Positions 1 to 8,482 of a stretch of DNA of 64,000 nt are shown in pieces (position 1 is the first letter of the stretch; the number at the start of each line of letters is the position of its first letter). Source of the DNA: CAWEDP01 sp963807925. Lineage in GTDB: Bacteria; Acidobacteriota; Vicinamibacteria; Vicinamibacterales; CAVVIG01. The notes beneath the pieces were generated by a model, which did not search any database, was not told where the DNA came from, and was given only the letters and a program-made list of their open reading frames with translations. The DNA lies in the NCBI GenBank assembly GCA_963807925.1, contig CAWEDP010000002.1:248001-312000 (forward strand), given 5' to 3'. Position numbers and translations under genes: made by a program.

Positions 1-333
1 GAGTTCAGTGAGCCGGTCCTCCTCGGACCGCCGAGGATGGCGGTCGGAGTCCTGCCCGCGCTCCCTGGCGAGCTCGTGCAGGAGCTCGAGCGCGACGCGG
101 GCGAACGCCTGCGCGCCAGCCTCGCGCGATTTGCCGTGAAGGGTGAGTGTCTCCTTACGCGGGGGACCGCCGCCGGCTCCATCGTGGAGGCCGCGAGGAC
201 CGCGCCCACCGAACTGGTCGTGATCGGCACGCGCGGCCGGTCGAATCTCAGGCGGCTGCTGCTCGGCAGCGTCGCCGAGACCGTGCTGCGGACCGCGCCG
301 TGCTCCGTGATGGTGGTCCGTCTCGCGCAGTGA
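1..333 (+). CDS. Universal stress protein, UspA family (C-terminal part; 5' end outside window)
   Basis: The frame is open from the first base, so the gene begins upstream of the window; an internal ATG lies at 37. The visible 110 residues are the second half of a UspA fold. The C-terminal ATP-binding signature is complete: VVIGTRGRSNLRR followed by LLLGS and the usual PCSVMVV strand (Gly-x2-Gly-x9-Gly-Ser pattern). UspA proteins are cytoplasmic stress-survival factors, and this one would be of the ATP-binding class. It is followed after 3 bases by the DUF1614 gene, which in turn overlaps ftsH, so the three are probably co-transcribed. Whether it is a single- or tandem-domain Usp cannot be seen from here. 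Confidence 0.88.
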   Translation, partial: EFSEPVLLGPPRMAVGVLPALPGELVQELERDAGERLRASLARFAVKGECLLTRGTAAGSIVEAARTAPTELVVIGTRGRSNLRRLLLGSVAETVLRTAPCSVMVVRLAQ

Positions 334-336
334 TCC

Positions 337-1016
337 ATGCGACCCTCGCCATTCCATTTCTTCCCGCTGGCGGTCCCGTTCGTGCTCGGGCTCGTCGTCC
401 TCGTGGCGATTGTCATCGGGCTCATCGAAATCAACGCGCTCAGCTACGCGTACGAGAAGATCGGAATCGACAGGCGGTACGTGTTCGGGATCCTCATCCT
501 GTCGCTCCTCGGCAGCTACATCAACATTCCCGTCGCGCAGCTCCCGCCAGAACGCCTCGTGTCGAATCGAGAGGCCGTTTTCTTCGGCATGCACTACGTC
601 GTGCCGGTCGTCGAACAGTGGCCCGGGACCGTCGTCGCGCTGAATCTCGGCGGCGCGATCGTGCCGACGATGCTGTCGGTGTATCTGCTGGCCGTGAATC
701 ACATCTACGTGCGGGCCGCCGCCGGCGTCGCGATCATGACCGTGCTGGTCCACTGGATGGCCACGCCGGTGCCGGGGGTGGGCATCGCCGTGCCGACCTT
801 CGTTCCCCCGATCCTGGCCGCCGGCCTCGCGTTGGCGCTGTCGCGACGCTCGGCGCCGGCGCTCGCGTACATCGTCGGAAGTCTGGGGACGTTGATTGGC
901 GCGGACCTCCTCAATCTGGGGCGATTGCAAGGGCTGGGCGCGCCGATCGCCTCGATTGGCGGCGCCGGCACGTTCGACGGCATTTTTCTCACGGGAATCC
1001 TGGCCGTGCTGCTCGC

Positions 1017-1020
<4 letters not shown>
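337..1020 (+). CDS. DUF1614 family polytopic membrane protein
   Basis: A 227-residue protein made almost entirely of hydrophobic helices (about seven membrane segments). It starts with a strongly hydrophobic helix at residues 9-32 and contains the loop GSYINIPVAQLP typical of DUF1614 proteins. No catalytic motif is recognisable and the family has no established function. It lies 3 bases after the stress protein, and its TGA overlaps the ftsH ATG (ATGA at 1017-1020), so it is translationally coupled to the membrane protease. That context suggests a role in membrane stress, but this is inference only. Confidence 0.8.
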
Positions 1021-3053
<2,033 letters not shown>

Positions 3054-3081
3054 AGGCGTGAACCGCTGACCGGCCGGCTCT

Positions 3082-4443
3082 TCACCGGATCTCGTGGCAA
3101 AGATCGCAGTCCTGGCTGATCGATTCTCCGGACGCCGTCTTGTGGTCCCCGTCGTGACACCGGAAGCACCCTGGCGCGTTCACGTGGCCGATGTTGCTCA
3201 GGTACGTGCCCCAGGTGACCTTCATCGCCGGAAAGACGTTGTCGTCGTATGCCTGCTGCGCCGCGGCAATCGCGCGAGCGATCTTGTCGTCGAACGCCGC
3301 GCCGGGATACCTGGCACGGTAGAACGCGCGGAGTCGCGTCTCGATGCCGCTGTGCGCGATCGCGCGCGACGGGTAGTCGGCCGAGAGTGCGGCGGCCGTC
3401 TGTTTCCTGACCCACGGGAGATCGGCTGGCATCGCGCCGACCGCCAGCTGCCTGTCGATTGCCGCCCCGGCCGTCGGCTCGAACTGGTGGCTCGGGCGGT
3501 TGTGGCAGTCGACGCAGTCGATGCGGCGTCGCACGCCGCCGGCCTTGACGGCCGGCGTGGCGCCGCTGGTGCTGAACCGATCGATCTCTCCGGACGCGCG
3601 ATGCACCTCCACGTACGGGATCGTCTGCAGCGAATCGTCGGTTGCGACGAACTCGACGTCGGTGGCCACGTGCCAGTGGATGCCGCCGATGCCGGGTCGT
3701 TCGCCGCCGCCGCCGACGTGCAGGACCAGCGTGGTCGTCGTCGGCGAATTGTGCTCGTCGTCGCCGTACTCCCGCACCACCTTCACATCGTCGCCGTGGA
3801 AGAACGGCGGCCAGTGACACGTCTTGCAGGTGTCGCCGGTCGGCCGCAGCGTACGGGGCGTGGAGGGAATCGGCCGCGGAACCTGACGCGTGACGACGTC
3901 GTACAGCTGATGCGCGCCGGCCAGCTTGGCCTGCACGAAGGACGCCGCGCCAGGCTCGACGTGACAGCTGACGCACTGGAGCCGCGCGTGCGGCCCGCGC
4001 TCGTGGCCCACGTACTGGGGCTGCATTACCGTATGGCACACGGTTCCGCAGAAGCCGACCGTGTCCATGTAGTGCACCCCGCCGTAGGTGGCCATCGAGA
4101 GGATGACGACGTTCATGCCGGTCAGCAGGAGCACGAGGCCACCGGCGCGGAGCTGTGCGGGATCGTTCAAGTCGATGCGCGGCCACTCGCGCTTGACGAC
4201 GCCCGTTCGCTCGAAGCGCCGGCGCTCGTGCCAGATGCCAAGCGGGATCAGCAGGAGACCCAGGAGAAATGCGATCGGCAGCGCGATATAGACGAGCAGT
4301 CCGAGATAGGGGTTGACAAGCAGCCCGCTGATGTTCAGCAGGAAGAGCGCGACAAACACCAGCGCGCTCCCCGTCGTCACGGCCGCGCCGACGAGCGAGG
4401 CGGGATTCCTGGACAGCGTCAGGCGGCTCGGGGGCTGAGCCAT
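3082..4443 (-). CDS. Membrane-anchored hexahaem cytochrome c, NapC/NirT-like
   Basis: A 453-residue protein with three N-terminal membrane helices (about 18-40, 46-70, 101-119) and then a periplasmic domain. Six CXXCH haem-binding motifs lie at residues 132, 157, 206, 310, 426 and 446, two of them in the last 28 residues. NapC/NirT-type proteins take electrons from quinol and pass them to periplasmic reductases. This one has more membrane helices and more haems than the classic one-helix tetrahaem form, so its partner is unknown. Its ATG overlaps the stop of the alcohol dehydrogenase (TGATG at 4441-4445), which indicates coupling. No dedicated terminal reductase is nearby. Family membership is seen directly; the electron acceptor is not. 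Confidence 0.85.
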   Translation of the reverse strand: MAQPPSRLTLSRNPASLVGAAVTTGSALVFVALFLLNISGLLVNPYLGLLVYIALPIAFLLGLLLIPLGIWHERRRFERTGVVKREWPRIDLNDPAQLRAGGLVLLLTGMNVVILSMATYGGVHYMDTVGFCGTVCHTVMQPQYVGHERGPHARLQCVSCHVEPGAASFVQAKLAGAHQLYDVVTRQVPRPIPSTPRTLRPTGDTCKTCHWPPFFHGDDVKVVREYGDDEHNSPTTTTLVLHVGGGGERPGIGGIHWHVATDVEFVATDDSLQTIPYVEVHRASGEIDRFSTSGATPAVKAGGVRRRIDCVDCHNRPSHQFEPTAGAAIDRQLAVGAMPADLPWVRKQTAAALSADYPSRAIAHSGIETRLRAFYRARYPGAAFDDKIARAIAAAQQAYDDNVFPAMKVTWGTYLSNIGHVNAPGCFRCHDGDHKTASGESISQDCDLCHEIR

Positions 4444-5030
4444 CAGCGCGGGACCGTCGCTGACGGCGTGATGACCGCCCGGCCGTCGATTTGCCCGCGC
4501 TTGACCTCGGCGTACACCTCATTGATCTGCTCGAGCGGTCGGAAGGTGAGCGGGATCGGCGAGAGCCTGCCGGATTCAGCCAGCGCGAGGACCTCGCGGA
4601 GCTCCTTGATGGTTCCCCACAGCGTCGTTTCGAATGTCACTTCGAATTGCGCGTTTTGGAGGACCTTCAGCGTCGCGGTTCCGCCGGCCAGGCCGACCTG
4701 GGTCACTTTGCCCATCGCCCGCGTCGCGCCAACGGCGAGCGCCAGTGTCGAGTCCGATCCGACGAAATCGAACGATGCACTCACGCCGCGTCCGCTGGTG
4801 AGCGCACGGATGTGGTCGGCCAGCCCTGGATCGCGGCCGGCGTTCTCGTGGCCCAGCGTCAGCGGCATGCGTGGAAGGACCTGGATCTCGCCGTCGATGA
4901 CGTGGATGTCGCTGTGGCAGAATCCTGCCCCTTCGATCCGGACTACCACCTCACCCGGTCCCGGCGTGGGAGTCGGCACCTCGTCGAGGACGAGGCCGCG
5001 GCCGTAGGCGTGCAATCGGGCGGCTTTCAT
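4443..5030 (-). CDS. Zinc alcohol dehydrogenase with a large internal in-frame deletion
   Basis: A 195-residue open frame whose two ends match the zinc-dependent medium-chain alcohol dehydrogenases. The N-terminus carries GFCHSD (catalytic-zinc Cys38) and GHENAG (His61-Glu62). The C-terminal part has SFDFVGSDSTLALA and the end of the cofactor domain. The usual family length is about 340 residues. Between residues 65 and 66 (near 4835) the sequence jumps from GHENAG straight to a segment normally about 150 residues further on. The four structural-zinc cysteines and the GxGxxG NAD-binding fold are gone, so the product cannot be an active dehydrogenase. A good AGGAGG ribosome-binding site precedes the ATG, and the frame runs on to overlap the cytochrome gene. 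It may be a relic kept for translational coupling, a real deletion allele, or an assembly error. Confidence 0.8.
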   Translation of the reverse strand: MKAARLHAYGRGLVLDEVPTPTPGPGEVVVRIEGAGFCHSDIHVIDGEIQVLPRMPLTLGHENAGRDPGLADHIRALTSGRGVSASFDFVGSDSTLALAVGATRAMGKVTQVGLAGGTATLKVLQNAQFEVTFETTLWGTIKELREVLALAESGRLSPIPLTFRPLEQINEVYAEVKRGQIDGRAVITPSATVPR

Positions 5031-5154
5031 GGCACCTGCCTCCTGAAGAGCCCCACTCCTGGCGACTCATCTCGCCACGCGCGTAGCGTCGCTTGAGGAC
5101 GAGCGACCACCACGCCATCCCCCAACCCATACCCCAGCCGTACCCCCAGCGCAT
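4951..5154 (-). pseudogene. Remnant of a small SHOCT-domain membrane protein
   Basis: The frame opens with a Trp/Gly/Met-rich start (MRWGYGWGMGWGMAWW), typical of small SHOCT proteins. It passes directly into the SHOCT signature LKRRYARGEMSRQEW. The membrane helix that normally separates these two parts, and the end of the SHOCT motif, are missing. After residue 34 the frame runs through the ribosome-binding site of the alcohol dehydrogenase and into its 5' end, so only about 5050-5154 is genuine. It sits among other deletion remnants. Function of intact homologues is largely unknown; they are often found beside stress genes. Confidence 0.5.
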
Positions 5155-5229
5155 GATTGAACTCCCGTTCGCTCGGTGCAGAATCGGTGCCTGTCGGCAT
5201 TTGCTGAACGGCCCGTGATGCGAGCTTCC

Positions 5230-5331
5230 TTATGATTCCGGCTCCCTCGACTGGGGGTCGATCGCATGCACGGCCGCTTTCAGGCTCGAGGAGCCCGCGT
5301 TGAGCGTGAGCACCCGCGCCCTCCGCGCCAT
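5230..5331 (-). pseudogene. ackA: N-terminal fragment of acetate kinase
   Basis: The 33-residue frame starts MARRARVLTLNAGSSSLKAA, which is the acetate kinase phosphate-binding N-terminus (VLxLNAGSSSLK). It then diverges and stops at 5230. A full acetate kinase is about 370-400 residues, so more than 90 percent is missing. Nothing downstream resembles the rest of the enzyme. In intact form it would interconvert acetyl phosphate and acetate with ADP/ATP. Its neighbours on the same strand are remnants of a TreT-like glycosyltransferase upstream and of SHOCT and alcohol dehydrogenase genes downstream. Confidence 0.6.
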
Positions 5332-5585
5332 GTTACCGGTGGCGAGCCAATGCGTCCGCATACAGCGCCGGGTTGCGCAGAAATCGGCGTCGGCACGAGT
5401 CGCTGCAGGCCGTTGTGAATGGCCTTGGTCACGCTGAAAAACGCGTCGTCTCCGGTGATGATCTTCCAATCGACGATCAGCCCCAACGGCGTGGCGAGTG
5501 CGTGGATTTCCTCGACGGCCGCGTCGCCGACGATCGGACGATACTCGTCGAGGGATCGCTGGCCCACATCGACGTGCTGAAGCAC
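5280..5585 (-). pseudogene. Remnant of a trehalose-synthase-type (TreT-like) GT4 glycosyltransferase
   Basis: A GTG start at 5585 follows a strong GGGGAGG ribosome-binding site at 6 bases spacing. The first 34 residues (LQHVDVGQRSLDEYRPIVGD and following) match the N-terminus of TreT-like glycosyltransferases. After ...HALATPL the frame jumps in phase to GLIVDWKIITGDDAFFSVTK and AIHNGLQ. This skips about 30 residues that normally contain the HVNATxxGGGVAE glycine-rich loop. Similarity ends near 5403, and the rest of the frame overlaps the acetate kinase fragment and looks random. Full-length homologues are about 400 residues and make trehalose from NDP-glucose and glucose. This copy cannot be functional. 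Confidence 0.6.
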
Positions 5586-5751
5586 CTGACGCCTCCCCTC
5601 AACGTCGCGCCGCACGCGCTCCGATCCTTCGCCTCTTCATCTTAAGTCTGCGACCGGCATCCCTCGATGGGGCGGAGCGCCCTCTGTCGGAATCGCGCAA
5701 GCCGCCGGGCGAACCGTTGTTGAGGTGAGGCGTTCGGAAGACCGGTGGACG

Positions 5752-5780
5752 TTGACAGCGCGTCGCCTGCAGGCTAGGTT
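5752..5780 (+). promoter_or_regulatory. Sigma70-type promoter upstream of the brkB gene
   Basis: TTGACA at 5752-5757 and TAGGTT at 5775-5780 are separated by 17 bases, a near-consensus pair that stands out in this G+C-rich DNA. The expected start of transcription is about 5787. That is exactly at an ATG opening a 14-codon frame (5787-5831), which would be a leaderless micro-ORF or another truncated gene start. The next substantial gene is brkB at 5886, so this is probably its promoter. No other real coding sequence lies between 5586 and 5885. Confidence 0.5.
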
Positions 5781-5885
5781 GGAACGATGAATCCGCGCGT
5801 CTTCAGGGATCTGGGTCGCGGCGTCTTCTAGTCACTTCCGGCTCTTCCTCCGAGACTCTCCGTTGGCTCCCTGGGTCGCTGTGGA

Positions 5886-6791
5886 ATGATGCAGTTTGCG
5901 TACTTCTGCGCACCGATGTCGTGGCCGGACATCGTCCGGCGCGCGGTTCATGAGATCATCGACGACGATTGCGCGGGCCTGGCCGCGCAGCTCGCCTTCT
6001 ACTTCCTGCTGGCGCTGTTCCCGGCGGTCCTCTTCCTGGTGGCGCTCGTCAGCTATCTCCCTGTCGAGAGCGCGTTGTCGCAGCTGCTGTCGTCGCTTGC
6101 CGGCGTCGCGCCGAACGAGCTCGTGACCATGCTGCGCGGACAGCTCGATCAGATCGCGCGAGGCAACCACCAGAGCCTGCTGACGATAGGCATCCTGGGC
6201 GCCATCTGGAGCAGCTCCGCGGCGATGGTCGCGATCATCGATGCGTTGAATCGCGCCTACCACGTCGCGGAGTGGAGACCGTGGTGGAAGCGCAGATTCC
6301 TCGCCATCGTCCTCACAATCGCGCTTGCCGCGTTCATCTCGGTGGTGCTCGCGCTGGTCCTGATCGGCCCGGCCCTGGCGTCCCGCGTGGCGACCTGGGT
6401 CGGCGTCGCGCCGGCCGTTGTCGTGATCTGGCAGCTGGTTCGCTGGCCGGTCATGATTCTGTGCGCCGTCCTGGCGCTCGATCTTGTCTACCATTTCGCT
6501 CCCAACCGGGTCGTGCGATGGACGTGGATGACGCCGGGGGCGCTCGTGGCGACGGTCCTCTGGATTTCCAGCTCGTTCGGGTTCAAGGTGTACGTCGCGA
6601 ATTTCGGGCACTATACGGCCACCTATGGCGCCATCGGCGGTGCCATCGTGACGATGCTGTGGTTCTACGTCTGCGGGATGGCGATACTCATCGGCGCCGA
6701 GGTCAACGGCGTGATCGAACAGGCCTGGCGATCCAGTCCGTCGGCAGCCGGACGGGAGGCAGCGAAGTCCCGTCTGGAGGATGGCGGGTAG
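5886..6791 (+). CDS. YihY/BrkB family inner-membrane protein
   Basis: A 301-residue integral membrane protein with six predicted helices and the family signatures. These include an N-terminal DDDCAGLAAQLAFYFLLALFP segment, the WSSSAAMVAIIDALNRAY motif, and near the end YGAIGGAIVTMLWFYVCGMAILIGAEVN. YihY/BrkB proteins are widespread. The old link to ribonuclease BN was an error, and their biochemical role remains unsettled. An ATG at 5916 (MSWPD) is an equally good start. The next gene begins 5 bases after the stop, so the two are likely co-transcribed from the promoter at about 5752. Confidence 0.9.
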   Translation: MMQFAYFCAPMSWPDIVRRAVHEIIDDDCAGLAAQLAFYFLLALFPAVLFLVALVSYLPVESALSQLLSSLAGVAPNELVTMLRGQLDQIARGNHQSLLTIGILGAIWSSSAAMVAIIDALNRAYHVAEWRPWWKRRFLAIVLTIALAAFISVVLALVLIGPALASRVATWVGVAPAVVVIWQLVRWPVMILCAVLALDLVYHFAPNRVVRWTWMTPGALVATVLWISSSFGFKVYVANFGHYTATYGAIGGAIVTMLWFYVCGMAILIGAEVNGVIEQAWRSSPSAAGREAAKSRLEDGG

Positions 6792-6796
6792 ACGGC

Positions 6797-7321
6797 ATGT
6801 CAATTCGTGAGTGGTTTCGCACGCTGGGCGGTGCACCATCTCCGACGGGGGACACCGACACGGTCCGGCGAATCGTGAGCGAGCTGGACAAGCTCGATCC
6901 GACCCGCGCCCGGTATCTGGCTGCATTCGCGTACGTCTTGAGCCGCGTCGCCGGCGCTGATCTGCAGATCAGCGACGCCGAGACGGCGAAGATGGTCGCC
7001 CTGATTCAGTCCGTGGGCAACCTTCCAGAGGCTCAGGCCGCCGTCGTCGTCGAGATTGCCAAGAGTCAGAACCGCCTCTTCGGCGGCACCGAGAACTTTC
7101 TCGTCACCCGCGAGTTCCGCGCCATCGCGTCAGAGACGCAGCGGCGCGAACTCCTCGAATGCCTCTTCGCGGTGTCCGCCGCCGATGACGTCATCACGGC
7201 TGAGGAGGAAGCGCAGGTCCGTCAAATCGCCAGCGAGCTCGGTTTCTCTCATGCCGAGTACGTGCAGGTCCGTCTCAACTACGCCGCCAAACGCACGGTT
7301 CTGGACGGGGGCGTCGGCTAG
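6797..7321 (+). CDS. TerB-family (tellurite resistance-like) cytoplasmic protein
   Basis: A 174-residue soluble helical protein. Its two TerB-like acidic helical segments are visible as RVAGADLQISDAETAKMV and FAVSAADDVITAEEEAQV. Both follow the family pattern of a D-x-x-I-x-x-x-E metal-coordinating loop between helices, and the end (LGFSHAEYVQVR) is typical. TerB domains are linked to tellurite and general envelope stress, and probably bind metal. The ATG at 6797 is 5 bases after the brkB stop. The next gene is on the opposite strand, so brkB and this gene form a two-gene unit. Confidence 0.78.
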   Translation: MSIREWFRTLGGAPSPTGDTDTVRRIVSELDKLDPTRARYLAAFAYVLSRVAGADLQISDAETAKMVALIQSVGNLPEAQAAVVVEIAKSQNRLFGGTENFLVTREFRAIASETQRRELLECLFAVSAADDVITAEEEAQVRQIASELGFSHAEYVQVRLNYAAKRTVLDGGVG

Positions 7322-7363
7322 CCCACGACGCATCTCACGCCGTACCGGCACAGACGCCTCGTG

Positions 7364-8443
7364 TCACGTCGACGCGTGCGGCGCCGCCGGAGGGGTGTCT
7401 GCCGACCCTCCCCCGACGATGGTCCGGATCGGAAACGGAATCGTGATCCCTTCCTGCCGGTATCGTTGGTGGAGTCGTTTGATGAACTCGTGCTTGAGGA
7501 GGTACTGATCCACGTACTCGCGCGCGCGCAGGATGACCGTGAAGTTGATGCTCGAGTCGCCGAACGTGTGGTAGCGGATGAACGGGTTGAAGTCGACGGC
7601 TCCGCCCGCGACCCGACGCAGTGTATCCGCCGCGACCTCGCACGTGATGCGCTCCACGCGCGTCAGGTCGCTGCCGTAGTCCACGCCGACCTCGACCAGG
7701 ACCGCCAGCTCCTTGTCGGGCAGGTAGAAGTTGGTCACGATCGCCTGGGAGAGCTTCGCGTTGGGCACGAGCACCAGGTTGTTCGGCAGCATGCGGATCC
7801 GAGTGGACCGCCACCCGATGTCCGCGACGTACCCCTCCTCTCCCGAATCGAGTCGCACGTAGTCGCCGACGCGGATCTGGCTGGCAACGGTGATGTAGAT
7901 GCCCGCGAAGAGGTTCGCGAGCGTGTCCTGCAGCGCGAGGGCGACGGCCAGGCCGCCGACGCCGAGGGCCGTCAGAATCGGCGTGATCGACACCCCCAGG
8001 CCGTTCAACACGATCAGCAGGCCGATCGTGATCACGATGCCCTTCGCGATGTTCTGCGTCAGGCTGGTGACGGGCAACGCCTGCTGCGTCGAGCCGTACA
8101 GCATGGTGAGCTCGGTGACGATGGCGGCCGAGAAGAGCGTCAGCGACAGGATGAGCACCGCGAACAGCGCTTTCGTCAGAGCGTTCTCGATGTTCGGCTG
8201 AAGCGGCCAGAATCCCGCCGCGAGGTACACGCCGAGCAGCAGGCTCCACAACGGGATTCGCCGCGCGAGCTCGCCGACAATGGCGTCGTCCCATCGCCCC
8301 CGGGTCTTCGCGGCGAGCATCAGCAGTCTGCGGCCGACGATCCAGCGGACCACCTGGCCCCCCACGTAGCTCATCCCCAGCACCGCGAGCGACCAGACGA
8401 GCGGCGCGACCCACGCCGAGAGCCGACTGAGTGACTGTGTCAT
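7364..8443 (-). CDS. mscS: MscS-family mechanosensitive ion channel
   Basis: A 359-residue protein with four or five N-terminal membrane helices. It then has the conserved pore helix TALGVGGLAVALALQDTLAN followed by LFAGIYITV, and the MscS beta domain (VGDYVRLDSGEEGYVADIGWR, LVPNAKLSQAIVTNF). These are the defining MscS elements. The channel opens on hypo-osmotic shock to release solutes. The protein is longer than the 286-residue E. coli MscS because of extra N-terminal helices. It sits next to trehalose and potassium genes, consistent with turgor control. The tail after residue 340 is low-complexity. Confidence 0.9.
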   Translation of the reverse strand: MTQSLSRLSAWVAPLVWSLAVLGMSYVGGQVVRWIVGRRLLMLAAKTRGRWDDAIVGELARRIPLWSLLLGVYLAAGFWPLQPNIENALTKALFAVLILSLTLFSAAIVTELTMLYGSTQQALPVTSLTQNIAKGIVITIGLLIVLNGLGVSITPILTALGVGGLAVALALQDTLANLFAGIYITVASQIRVGDYVRLDSGEEGYVADIGWRSTRIRMLPNNLVLVPNAKLSQAIVTNFYLPDKELAVLVEVGVDYGSDLTRVERITCEVAADTLRRVAGGAVDFNPFIRYHTFGDSSINFTVILRAREYVDQYLLKHEFIKRLHQRYRQEGITIPFPIRTIVGGGSADTPPAAPHAST

Positions 8444-8482
8444 GCCGTTTTCCCACCTCGAAAGCGACCAACCCGAATCAGA

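Noticed and set aside
3094..5007. A 637-codon open frame opposite the cytochrome and dehydrogenase genes
   Set aside because: It is rich in Arg, Asp and Val with no family motif, and lies antisense to genes with clear CXXCH and zinc motifs. It is the expected shadow frame in high-G+C DNA.
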